Assembly (NCBI RefSeq): GCF_000224145.3
Contig: NC_020174.2
Coordinates: 1,657,056 to 1,721,055 of the forward strand
Reading direction: 5' to 3'
From: Ciona intestinalis
Taxonomy: Eukaryota; Chordata; Ascidiacea; Phlebobranchia; Cionidae
DNA length: 64,000 nt
This document shows positions 14,501 through 32,475 of the stretch, piece by piece. The notes under the pieces are model-generated. The model ran no database searches. It was not told where the DNA came from and was given only the letters and a program-made list of their open reading frames with translations. A program made the translations under genes and the position numbers. Positions within the stretch are counted from its first letter, which is position 1; the number at the start of each line of letters is the position of its first letter.

Positions 14501-17500
14501 AATATTTTTGTTTAAATATCCAATATTTTTACTATATCCATTTATTAAGGGAGAAAAAGGATAGTGTTGTAATCACTGGAAAAGTTAATGATGTCAACTT
14601 GGTTTTGGATAAACTTAACATTGACCTTGCAAAAGAAACAGATGAATTTTACATTCCTTCAAATAACTTTCGGTAAATATAAATAAAAAGTGGTATTTTA
14701 ACTCACTGCATATATAAATTGCTGAATGTTGAATTGTTTTAAATTATAAATTTGGACAACCAATTAGTGAATATAGAGTTGTAGCAATGACCGGTATTTG
14801 ATTTGCACGAGGACATACATGTTCACAATCCTGGCAGCATAATGCCTTGAACCTAAAAGTCTTTGGTTAAGATACAAGTGATTACTTGTACATAAGCATT
14901 AATTGTATTGTACTACCAGGTTGGTGCATTCCTTTGGAATAGTTGATGATGTTAAACGAAAATATGAAAATTGTCTTGAAATAGACTCAGATTTTGAAAG
15001 ATGTGTTCTTAAGTTTCAAGGCTCAAGTGAACACATTGAGAATGCCAAGTCAAGCATTGCAATGCAGTTTTTGGTACAGTTTAATTCATTTGCATATCTA
15101 CAGTAGCTTTAACATGTGTTTTTTGTAGCTCCATGATGTACAGCATGAGGGCATACCAGAAATCCCCCCCAACCAGAATGTTTACCAAAGGATTCCAGAA
15201 ACTTCTGCAGCTCCTGCTCTAAGTGCTCAGTCGAGCGGAAATCTTTTCCAGGAAAGATACAACATAACAACAAGCAATGGTGTGCGTGTATCTGTTGGGA
15301 TGGGAAATGTGGCAATTCAAGATACAGATGTGATTGTAAATGCTGCCAACAATCGCCTTGAAAATGGAGTTGGTGTTACTGGAGCTATATTTAAACAAGG
15401 GGGTCATGCATTTCAGATAGAGTGTCAAAACGCAATGAGGGCAAGACGTGGACAACTTTTAGCTGTTGGAGAAGCTGTTATGGTGAATGCAACAGGAAAC
15501 CTTAAGTGCAGAAAGTAAGATTAATTAATCTACTATGTGTGAGTGGGCTCTTATGTCACAGCTTGGCAGAAGACCTGAGAATTTTCCTATAGCATTATCA
15601 ATCGAAATGAAAACCCTTTGTTAACACCTAATTGACTTTAAATACAAACAGGGTTATCCATCTTGTTGGACCACAATGGCATAGCTATATAGATAAAAAT
15701 AAATGCTGTTCAGTTCTTATTCAAGGAATAATGTCCGTCCTGGTTGAAGCATCAAGTGTTAATGCGAAAACCATCGCCATACCACCAGTGAGCACAGGTC
15801 GGTTTTTTTAAATTTATTTATTTAATTTTTGCTATATACAAGAATGGCACTATTCATATCATGTGACAGGTAACCTCCAACATTAGATTTAATAGTATTT
15901 GTATAACACACACACAACCAATTTGGTGACCTCTCGTTTGCAGTAATTCTTATTAAGGTAGCAGCATTGTGCCACCAATCCAGCATCCTCTGGTTATCAT
16001 ACCAGCACACTTAAAGTGCTACAACATCGGTACTGCTATGATATTCATATCATATGTAACATTTGTAGGGGTCTACGGCGTTCCTGTCGCGGTTTTTGTT
16101 GAAATGGTAAAGAAGTGTCTCGGAATTTTGAAACAGAGAAATGATATTACATTGAAACAAATAAGGATTCTGTCTATTGATGAACCAACTGTTAGACAAC
16201 TTGTTGAAGGCTTCAAAAAAAGTGCAGCAACAGGTAACGAATGAACGGATTTCACAGATACATCCACGTATGACAGGCCAATCACATTCGTTATAACATA
16301 TCTTATCTCATACATAATTCTGTCTGTTAACGAGTTAAGGACACTAAAGGTGTCGAACTTTTATAGATGCAGAAAATACTGTGTTATTTAGACACACAAT
16401 CCTGTGTAACAAGTTTTACCTCATTAGTTAACTTATTAATGCAATCTAGAAAATTTACAGGATTTGAAAGTCAAGCATATTCTCAAACAAAAACCCAAAG
16501 TTATTCACATAATCAGTATGGTGCTGGTAAAATGAACATGAACGGTCAACTTTCAGCATTTAGTCAGCCACAGGTACGTATAATATATTAGTGTAGTACT
16601 ACTGATATGTATAATATATACCTGCAGGTACATTATCGTCATCCAAATCCTGCACGTGATGGAAATAGTTCAAATAACCCGATGTTCTCAGTAAGCCATG
16701 TTGCAACTAGATACTGTGAAACAGTATGGTTGATTTCAGTTCAAGTAAGTAATTTTATTATAATTATGGTTTGCTTTGTTAATTAGCAATACCATAATAA
16801 GTGGTTGGTGTTGCTCCTATCGTAACCATTATGCGGCTTGTGCACTCACAAAAAAATGTTACCAAAAGACGCTACCAGGTGCCAAAAGTAGATAAATAAT
16901 CCGCGCTCCGTGACAAAGTGGTTACCCCGCTCGAGGTAATGTGTTCAATGCTCGTCGCTGCTACCATGGTGGACATATGTGTCCTTGGGCAAGACACTTA
17001 GTGGCAATTGCTCCAACTCTGTGGTCACTAATGGGTTGTTCAAATTATCAGCCATACATAATAAAAAATAATCACCTACAAAGTAACATACATGGTAACT
17101 CGTAAGCTGGCATAAGGTGTATGAACTCCCGTATTATAATGACTGTCATTTAAAAGTCTAAACTTAATACTGACATAGAGGCTTTGCAAATGTCATAACC
17201 ATCTTTTTTAGTCAGATTTCCTTGGGAAAGAGACTTAACAGCAATTGCTCCAACCCAGTGGTTACTAATGCGTTGTCCAAAATCAAATTATCAGCCATAC
17301 ACAATAAAAAATAATTACTACAAAAGTAACATACTTGGTAACTCGTAAGCTGGCATAAGGTGTATAAACACCCGTATTGTAAACAGTGTAAACCTAATAC
17401 CGACCTGGAGGCTTTGCAAACGTTTAACAGTCTTTTTAGCCAGGTTACGGAAACCCCAAGAAATTTGAATATGCTTTGCCGGATACAAGTTTAACACAGG

Positions 17501-18137
17501 ATTGCGTTGATGGCATAAAACATTTATTTCATCGCCAAATGTTATTTTATATAAATGGCAATAGAATGATTGAATGCAACCTTTCCTTAAAAAGATTGTA
17601 AGTTGTTCCTAATTTTAAATTCTGTTAAAATGTTTTCAAATAATATAGTATGTGGGGAGAGATGAGACACCTTTAGCACATAATATCAAAATATCCTCAC
17701 CATAATTTAAGCAATTAACAACCTATGGGAGTCATGAGGATACGGTTTTATAATTTTTGAGTGTGTTTTGTTTACTACAAAATGGGACAAAAAATAGAAT
17801 GAAAAATTGTCCCATTTTCCCCACTTTATTCAATAACTTTATTCAATTAATACCTTCAACAACTTATTTTCTACTTTGTTAAACTTTATATTCTGTTTAA
17901 TGGTGTGGTAAAGACATACCACATAGAAAGTTTTATCTCAAAATTTAATTCATTTTTGTTTGTTAATGTGTCATTTAAAAGGTCTCAGTTATTATAAAAA
18001 TACATTTAAAACGTTTTAGGTATTTGTAAAGATAATTTTCTGATTTTTAATGTTGCAGTCACATGGATATACAATTTGATGAAGGTCATGTTGAAAGGAT
18101 TTTATCTGATATTAGACGCTTGGAAAGAAGAAAATAA
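11512..18137 (+). CDS. RRM/KH-macrodomain protein with C-terminal degenerate DTC (PARP14-related)
   Basis: Eighteen exons join in phase to 897 residues: 11512-11579, 11682-11827, 11887-11996, 12055-12184, 12262-12320, 12640-12808, 13137-13385, 13494-13660, 13943-14097, 14550-14672, 14920-15073, 15129-15514, 15652-15797, 16069-16233, 16461-16573, 16628-16744, 17440-17597, 18059-18137. The first 510 residues are RRM-like and KH-like modules aligning with those of the second Deltex gene (NCILVSDIP against NALLVEGIP). Residues about 550-745 are a macrodomain with the ADP-ribose loops present (VNAANNRLENGVGVTGAI and VSTGVYGVP). A Gln/Ser/Tyr linker follows, then a domain ending FHMDIQFDEGHVERI that matches the degenerate DTC of the first gene. 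No RING and no PARP catalytic domain are seen. Role inferred: a reader of ADP-ribosylation without its own ligase or transferase, perhaps partnering the Deltex ligases next door, as PARP9 partners DTX3L in vertebrates. Confidence 0.82.
14213..14415 (-). mobile_element. tRNA-derived SINE, reverse orientation
   Basis: Reading the - strand from 14415, the head has a pol III A box TGGCATAGTGG (14398-14408) and a B box GGCTCAAGGCC (14355-14365). A tail unit follows (GGTAACTCGTAAGC...) that recurs at 17090-17150. It ends in a TGAATCAATG-type repeat near 14213. The central part found in the copy at 16905 is missing. It lies in an intron of the macrodomain gene. Confidence 0.75.
16905..17160 (+). mobile_element. 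tRNA-derived SINE
   Basis: A box TGACAAAGTGG (16911-16921) and B-box-like TGTTCAATGCTC (16942-16953), then a long tail region containing GGGCAAGACACTTAG and GGTAACTCGTAAGCTGGC. Same family as the copies near 14300, 38950 and 58660. It lies in the intron 16745-17439 of the macrodomain gene. Confidence 0.75.
17215..17430 (+). repeat. Tandem partial copy of the SINE tail plus flank
   Basis: The stretch from CTTGGG through GGTAACTCGTAAGCTGGC and on into AGGCTTTGCAAA repeats the preceding block (about 16980-17215) with roughly 10-15% differences. Because the copy includes the non-SINE flank, it is a local tandem duplication and not a second insertion. Confidence 0.7.
17652..17824. mobile_element. 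MITE, GTGGGG family, copy 1
   Basis: A 173-bp AT-rich element with inverted ends (GTGGGGAGAGATGAGAC at the left; GTCCCATTTTCCCCAC at the right) and the internal marker TATGGGAGTCATGAG shared with the copies at 24112 and, in reverse, 33398. Intronic in the macrodomain gene. No coding capacity. Confidence 0.7.
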
Positions 18138-18260
18138 TGTTGTTACCACGTATTCTAATGTAAATTGTTTCCTTGGTTTTACTTTTGCATTGGCTTTACT
18201 TGGTTTGAGTTAATTTAGCGTTAATTTGTAATATGTTGGAATTATCTATTGAAAGTATAT

Positions 18261-18266
18261 AATAAA
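18261..18266 (+). terminator. Polyadenylation signal AATAAA
   Basis: AATAAA lies 124 bases after the stop codon of the macrodomain gene, at the start of an AATAAT-rich run. Confidence 0.5.
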
Positions 18267-19090
18267 TAATATAATAATAATAACGTTTTATTTGTCTCTT
18301 CGATTAAGGTAGCGAAGATTTAGAAATATTTTGAACAAAAAGGTAGAATATAGAGACAAAAAAACAGTTGGTAAAGCACGCTTACAGTTAAAAACATATT
18401 TACATTTAAATGGAGGAAAATAAGCGTGGTCAATGCACCTAGCGGACAAGCGAGTTATTTATTTTAGTTAAGTTAAACTTGGAAAACATATATATAAATA
18501 TATACAAATAAATTAATAAATAAGAAGATAATAATAAAAAAGAATACAGAAAGAACAGTGAGTAATACAGCTGTGATTCTGATAAGTTTTGAAATTTGTG
18601 GATAAAGAACACAAACAAAAGTGATAGATGGAAAAATATTAGGGCTGGCACTATTTAATTAATCCACTCCCTCCCCCCCCCAAAAAAAACAAAACAACAC
18701 ACATATTTGTGCCATCAGCTTACCAAGTGGTAGTTCTATGCACAAAAAAGTTTAGACCCTTATTGAGTTCTATCTCAACAGTTTAACAATTTTTTGAGTC
18801 AATATAAAAAAAATAAAAATTTGAAATATTTAACAAAAACCGTGCAACACTTCAATTTAAAAGTATTAGTATACCGTGGTCGGAAGCCCAGTGTTCACAG
18901 GAACCAAAACCTGACATGCACCAAAATGTGAGTTAAAACAGGAGATAGATACTGTCACTTTTTACCTTTGAAACAAGGTTTATAGTTTAAATATTAATTT
19001 CTTGATTGTGGATAAGGGGGTAATTGTTAGGTCATAGAATTTAAATTAAGGTGTTGCTTGAAAAATGCAAGAAATCTTCTTGACCCGATC
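18267..19090. other. Intergenic, no gene seen
   Basis: AT-rich sequence with a poly-C/poly-A tract near 18668-18690. No convincing coding or RNA gene. It may include the unrecognisable 3' tail of the LINE that follows. Confidence 0.45.
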
Positions 19091-20106
19091 ATAATTTGGG
19101 GCCGATGTATCTCATAGACTGTTGGGAAGTTAATTTGATGCAGAATGGAATGAAGAATTTGGCATCAATTCTTGTTTTTTTAATCATGTGCGGTGTTTTG
19201 GGGTTGAGGGATTTTATTATTGTTACATTTCTATCTGGTACATTACTTGGATGGTAAAAAGAGTAAAAGACCATGTTAGTTTATAGTTGGAGTTATGTTT
19301 TCTCGTTTAAATGTGTTGCAGGGAATTTGAAGCATAGATATTAGATATCAGTTGTTTGTTTCCATTACACCAAGCGGATATGCAATACCTAATATGACTT
19401 AACATCATTGAGTGGTACAGGGTTATGAGAGTTGGTTAATTTAGTAATGGCCTAATTTTGCATACCATGGCTAAGTTAGTTTGTAAATTTTGATTACCTC
19501 AGTGCAGGGGCGCAACCAGGGGGGCTGTTTTGCTGTCATGACAGCCCCCTTTTCCGCAGACACGCACGCAGCCAGAAAGTGCTTAGACGCACACACACGC
19601 GTTGCATTCAATATTACATTCATTCGCTTGGAATTGAAACAATTTTTCGTTCAATTGTTACGTCACTTGTCCTATTGCAACGTAACTATTAATTATGACG
19701 TTTCATAATAAAACAATCTGGAGGAATGTGCCCACTTCCCAACCAACCACGACATCGAAACATCGTGTATGAGCGTCATATTTTTACGCTCTGCGACGGC
19801 CTAGGAAATAAAGGAAGACGCATGCGGTAGCATACATTCAACACCTAACAAACGAAGCAATCGTTGTGAATTTATTCTCGTGACAAGTGACGTAATGAAA
19901 CTCTGGTTCTCTTGCGGTGACAACGAACGACTTTTTTTGGCTTCTGTCCAAGCTCGGCCAGGACGATATGTCGATATATTACGATTTCTGTTGGCTCCAA
20001 TTTACTGATACCGTCGCTACTTGCTTTTATATTTGCACCAATTAAAATTCACTTAATCGCGGTTTATGTGCATTTAAACCAGTGGTTCCAACTTTATTAC
20101 TCGCGT

Positions 20107-20156
20107 NNNNNNNNNNNNNNNNNNNNNNNNNNNNNNNNNNNNNNNNNNNNNNNNNN
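20107..20156. other. Scaffold gap (50 N)
   Basis: Run of exactly 50 N, a conventional gap of unknown length. Confidence 0.98.
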
Positions 20157-20788
20157 AATAATGCTTACGACAATCACTAAAAGATCATTTGCGATCGTTT
20201 GGTTTGAACTTAATAAGGTACTCGCGTACCACCTGGGAGGCCTTCGCGTACCATAGTTTCGGAACCACTATTTAAACTAATCATCAGAAACCGAAATTAT
20301 ACAAAAACTACAGATCGTATGGGAGGAAATAAAACACGATTGTTTACCAACAATCTCGTTTGTGACGTAACAATCGTAATGGTTTTTCAAAGGTTTCTTC
20401 TGATGTAAATAATCGTTACATTATCCACGATGCACATGCGTAAAACTTGCACCAATGTTTCATCAGTTTATACTAATTTAGATACGTCTTTTTAATAATG
20501 TAGTGTTTTTAATTTACCGCGTAAAATAGGATATATATTAGTGTGCACAACCATTAAAGGGAGTTTTATCGCGTCAGAGATAAACGTTGACTGGACGTAA
20601 ATATGACAGCCCCCTTTTGAACGCGCTGGTTGCGCCACTGCCTCAGTGAAATGTAGTTTCCATGAAATTATATCTGTAATTGTTATTCCAAGGAACCGAA
20701 AAGAGTTGACTTGTTCTATCTTATTATTACTAATCTTGATTTTTATTGGCATGTTGGGTAGCTTAGTGTTGAGGCAGTTTGTTTGTGC
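20157..20788. repeat. Contig duplicated in the scaffold
   Basis: 632 bases bounded by N runs on both sides match 20881-21512 at a constant offset of 724 with no difference that I could find. It holds the right half of both transposons plus LINE flank, including the same target duplication. It is best read as an unmerged copy of the same locus. Confidence 0.9.
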
Positions 20789-20838
20789 NNNNNNNNNNNN
20801 NNNNNNNNNNNNNNNNNNNNNNNNNNNNNNNNNNNNNN
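20789..20838. other. Scaffold gap (50 N)
   Basis: Run of exactly 50 N separating the duplicated contig from the contig that overlaps it. Confidence 0.98.
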
Positions 20839-21790
20839 ATAGCATGAAATGTCACGCTGTACGTAATTTATGTGGATTAAAATAATGCTTACGACAATCA
20901 CTAAAAGATCATTTGCGATCGTTTGGTTTGAACTTAATAAGGTACTCGCGTACCACCTGGGAGGCCTTCGCGTACCATAGTTTCGGAACCACTATTTAAA
21001 CTAATCATCAGAAACCGAAATTATACAAAAACTACAGATCGTATGGGAGGAAATAAAACACGATTGTTTACCAACAATCTCGTTTGTGACGTAACAATCG
21101 TAATGGTTTTTCAAAGGTTTCTTCTGATGTAAATAATCGTTACATTATCCACGATGCACATGCGTAAAACTTGCACCAATGTTTCATCAGTTTATACTAA
21201 TTTAGATACGTCTTTTTAATAATGTAGTGTTTTTAATTTACCGCGTAAAATAGGATATATATTAGTGTGCACAACCATTAAAGGGAGTTTTATCGCGTCA
21301 GAGATAAACGTTGACTGGACGTAAATATGACAGCCCCCTTTTGAACGCGCTGGTTGCGCCACTGCCTCAGTGAAATGTAGTTTCCATGAAATTATATCTG
21401 TAATTGTTATTCCAAGGAACCGAAAAGAGTTGACTTGTTCTATCTTATTATTACTAATCTTGATTTTTATTGGCATGTTGGGTAGCTTAGTGTTGAGGCA
21501 GTTTGTTTGTGCATAGCCAAGTTGGCCTATCACCGTACTAGTTTTACCCGAGATAAAAATGTTGGTGTCATTGGCAAACATTATGGTTTTGCTGTGAAGG
21601 AGGCAATTCAGTTAATCATTAATATATATTAAAAATAGTAGGTGACCAAGGCCTTGTGGGACTAGATTGACAAAATTTGGATTCAAAAGCATTATTCCAT
21701 TGCATTCTACTCTTTGGTTCCGATTCGACAGAAAACTTTGATTTCAGTTTAGTGCAAGGTCTTTTATACCATAATGTGGCACGAGTATAT

Positions 21791-22702
21791 GACTGAATGT
21801 AACATATTTTATCCTCACATGCCGCTGTCGTGATTTATTCGTTTCAATTGATATATTCATACCGGGCGGTATAGCACATACGCCACATTGTTACGGAGCA
21901 TGCGCAGTAGGTTTGACTAACATTATGATGTCTGAGACATTCAAATTCCTGCCATACATTATTATTCTGCCACACCTTTTGCATATTGTTCAGGACACGC
22001 AACTTCTTGCTATATCCGACATTCTTGTTTCACTTTGTGGCTGGGGTATAAAATTTCCAAACGGGGGACCACGCATTTTATTACTAGTATACAATCTATT
22101 GATGAATGGGGGACACGGAAAACGAGTGGCGGAGAAGCTAAAACAAAAAGTGCTTGGACCGGTTTTTCCAAGTTTTAAAAAATTGCACGGAAGAACAGCA
22201 GCTGTATGAGCTGTGTACCAAGCTTTGGAATAAATATGCATCCGGTAAATATATTCGGAACATAAAGATTGCACCATATGTAAACACGTCACTCACAGCG
22301 CTGGGACCAAAGTTCCAAAGAAAACGCTTGAAAATAAACGTCACGGTTACAAAAAGCTAAAATGAAAAAAGCTTGGATGTACTGCAGTAGGACATATATA
22401 TATATATTTAACATTACAACACCAACAGCTTGCCCTGTATCTGGTTGAGTGTTTGTTGATTATCGAGCTGCGAATGATAATAAATAACTGCATTATGGGA
22501 AAAAAGAGTGCAAATAGTAATCTGGGCAGCAACAGATATTTGTGTTTTGTGATTTGGCAGAAAATACCAGACAAGGTGCTAAACAAACGATACAGAAACT
22601 AATCTACAACCACCGATGTATACACGGAGTACAAATGCCAGTAACTGCAGCGAAAAAGATGTTTTAAAAAGACACACTGAAGAAATAATAAGTTTTAGTT
22701 AA
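21791..22702. other. Intergenic, no gene seen
   Basis: About 21795-21850 resembles the tail of the SINE family seen at 14213 (GAATGTAACAT..TTATCCTCACATG). The rest holds overlapping open frames of up to about 100 codons on both strands, none with recognisable similarity or splice context. I call no gene here. Confidence 0.45.
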
Positions 22703-30796
<8,094 letters not shown>

Positions 30797-32475
30797 TTTC
30801 ACTTCAAATGCATGAAAGAGATTAAAACTACTTGATCCAACGCCAGCAATTACAAGAGTTGTATAACTTGCTCAGAATGCTCGCTATAAAGAAACTATCT
30901 GTGAAAAGAGTTCAATTAAACTATTTTTCTAAGATAAAAAATCGATTCCCCCTAAAATAATAATAAATCAACATATATTATAACGATAAAGGCGCGGACG
31001 CCTAAAATTGCATTACTGATAGTGAATTATCTAACATTTCGTCAATTAGAAGCACACTCTTTTAGACGTGTACACATTACACAATATTAACAATGCATGG
31101 AGCGCACTTCATACTAAATAATTTCATTATCAAAATATACAAAGAATATTATACCCAAGCGCAATAAGAAATATTGGAGAATTGAAAATTCATGAATATA
31201 TATTTCGCTTTTCACGAAAACAAAATAAATACGTAATGTTCATTTTTCTTCAGACTTTAATAGATATCCGTATCGCCTATCGGATTCGGGGTGCGCACAC
31301 GACAATTCGTAAATGCGGCCAAAGAATACTGTAGTAAACATGCAACAACGGAGTGTGCGGTATCAAAAACAAATAGGACCACAAACAAGATCATTCCCTT
31401 TTATGTTACAGGTAAATACCTGTAGTACTGTAGTGGATTGTTAAACAAGAGCCTGAAATTCCAATAGTTTTTAAACCAACTTGTGTTGCTTTCGCCAAGC
31501 GTGTGTGAATTCAAACAATTTATTGATTTACTATAGTTTTTGTTTCGTAAGATAAAAATGTGTTTTGTATGATGAGTTATATTATGACCCGTTCCACCGC
31601 TCAAACTCAGGCCTCCTTTGTTTAAAGTGAAACCAGACTGTCGGACGGTGTGCTGGACCAAAAGCTCTTTCGTGTTTAATAAAAAGATTACGTTCCTAAA
31701 TCGTAACTCAACCCTGTCTCTTCGGCATCCGTGTACCACGCTTAACGTGTACAAGAGAGGGGTGAGACAAAAGCGGGTGGTGTATCTTTACAAGGGACAA
31801 ACAAAGAAAGTAACCCGACCCCACTTTAACCGTCGCTGAAACTGTGCCCCCAACAATCGGGAGTTTGGTATGTGTCCTATAACAAAGTCGAAAGCTGTGT
31901 TTTTCTGACTAGTCGTCCGACCTTGCGGCTTTTTATTGCTTTGACTTGTTAGGGAAAGGTCGTAGATTACGGGAGATTATGAAATGATGGTTGGTAGCGT
32001 CACTGTTATGGAAACAAGATTGAAATCAGCCCCGCAATAGACTCGAAGGTCTTGTTCAGGGCTCAATTAAACTGATAATTAATTGTGCATAGCATGCTAG
32101 AACAAAAGCCAGGGAACTTTACACAGAAAGGAATAATTAAAGACGAATGGTTTAGGTCAGATATGCAGTTTTAATATATAGAAATAAAGATGAGAAACAG
32201 TGAAAACGCAAGTTTTGTTTGGTGATGAACTCTAATCAACCAAGAAGGGACATATGTATGTCGGAAATATTTTTTAAACTATATTCTATTCTATAAGAAT
32301 GAGGTCCGACGACGAATGGCGCATTGTCACTCATAGTCGATGATGGCTTATGCCACCATGCACACATCAGATAAACTGTTTTACAAAATTCTCGTTTCCC
32401 AGAGCTTGGAACAATTAGGAATGGCTGTGACCTAATTTCTACCGCTGTTTTTAAGTAGAAATTCAAACAAAAATA
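30797..32475. other. Intergenic between divergent ICA1 and FERM genes
   Basis: This 1.7-kb stretch separates the start of ICA1 (-) from the start of the FERM gene (+), so both promoters presumably lie in it. A pair of overlapping open frames near 31401-31839 (117 and 73 codons) shows no recognisable domain. I see no motif precise enough to call a promoter. Confidence 0.5.

Larger units (their letters stand above)
16628..18137 (+). other. Second degenerate DTC-like domain, fused after the macrodomain
   Basis: Exons 16628-16744, 17440-17597 and 18059-18137 encode about 118 residues. They include PGYGNPKKFEYALPD, then GIKHLFHRQMLFYING, and end in FHMDIQFDEGHVERILSDI. Position by position this follows the DTC plan: Y-x-LPD, a helix ending in LIF/LFY, then the F-x-D...Y/HVxR final helix. 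WNDIHHKT is missing and the GYPDP loop reads HMDIQ. Intron placement (before the TAY-equivalent and before the last helix) matches the other DTC copies. The assignment rests on pattern comparison by eye. Confidence 0.55.
20080..20993. mobile_element. Nested hAT-like element inside the hAT element
   Basis: Left end CAGTGGTTCCAAC (20080) and right end GTTTCGGAACCACT (ends 20993, and 20269 in the repeated contig) are inverted. ATTTAAAC flanks both sides (20072-20079, and directly after the right end), an 8-bp target duplication. Its centre falls in the assembly gap, so only about 26 bases on the left and 155 on the right are visible. Confidence 0.65.
19505..21364. mobile_element. hAT-like DNA transposon inserted in the LINE
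   Basis: Left terminus CAGGGGCGCAACCAG (19505) and right terminus CTGGTTGCGCCACTG (ends 21364, and 20640 in the falsely repeated contig) are inverted repeats. Both sides carry the 8-bp target duplication CCTCAGTG (19497-19504; 21365-21372, and 20641-20648). A sub-terminal GACAGCCCCCTTTT motif occurs near both ends. No transposase is apparent. True length is uncertain because of the assembly gaps; about 1.1-1.2 kb once the repeated contig is discounted. Confidence 0.85.
19091..21790 (-). mobile_element. Decayed LINE reverse transcriptase, interrupted by DNA transposons
   Basis: On the - strand, about 21730 down to 21373 reads as a non-LTR reverse transcriptase with several stops. It shows an LVPQGLG block, LFLIYIND and then FANDTNIF, equivalent to the catalytic FADD with one Asp replaced by Asn. 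Further on is FRFLGITITD..SWKLHF. After the inserted hAT element the reading resumes at 19496 with weak traces of the thumb region, ending near an SMRYIGPKL motif (about 19090). Many stops and frame changes make it a dead copy. I cannot assign the clade. Confidence 0.7.

Noticed and set aside
16370-16430. An extra exon between the macrodomain and the Gln/Ser linker (reading DAENTVLFRHTI)
   Set aside because: Exon 16069-16233 joins exon 16461-16573 directly in phase; including the extra piece would break the frame.
20080-20269. A long array of unrelated insertions around 20100
   Set aside because: The apparent complexity comes from one nested element split by a gap and a contig repeated in the scaffold.
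21913-22360. Overlapping open frames of 98 and 68 codons as a possible gene
   Set aside because: Frames exist on both strands over the same bases, no domain is recognisable, and no splice sites or conserved motif support any of them.
31401-31839. Antisense pair of open frames upstream of the FERM gene
   Set aside because: The two overlap on opposite strands and neither resembles a protein I know; chance is enough to explain them.
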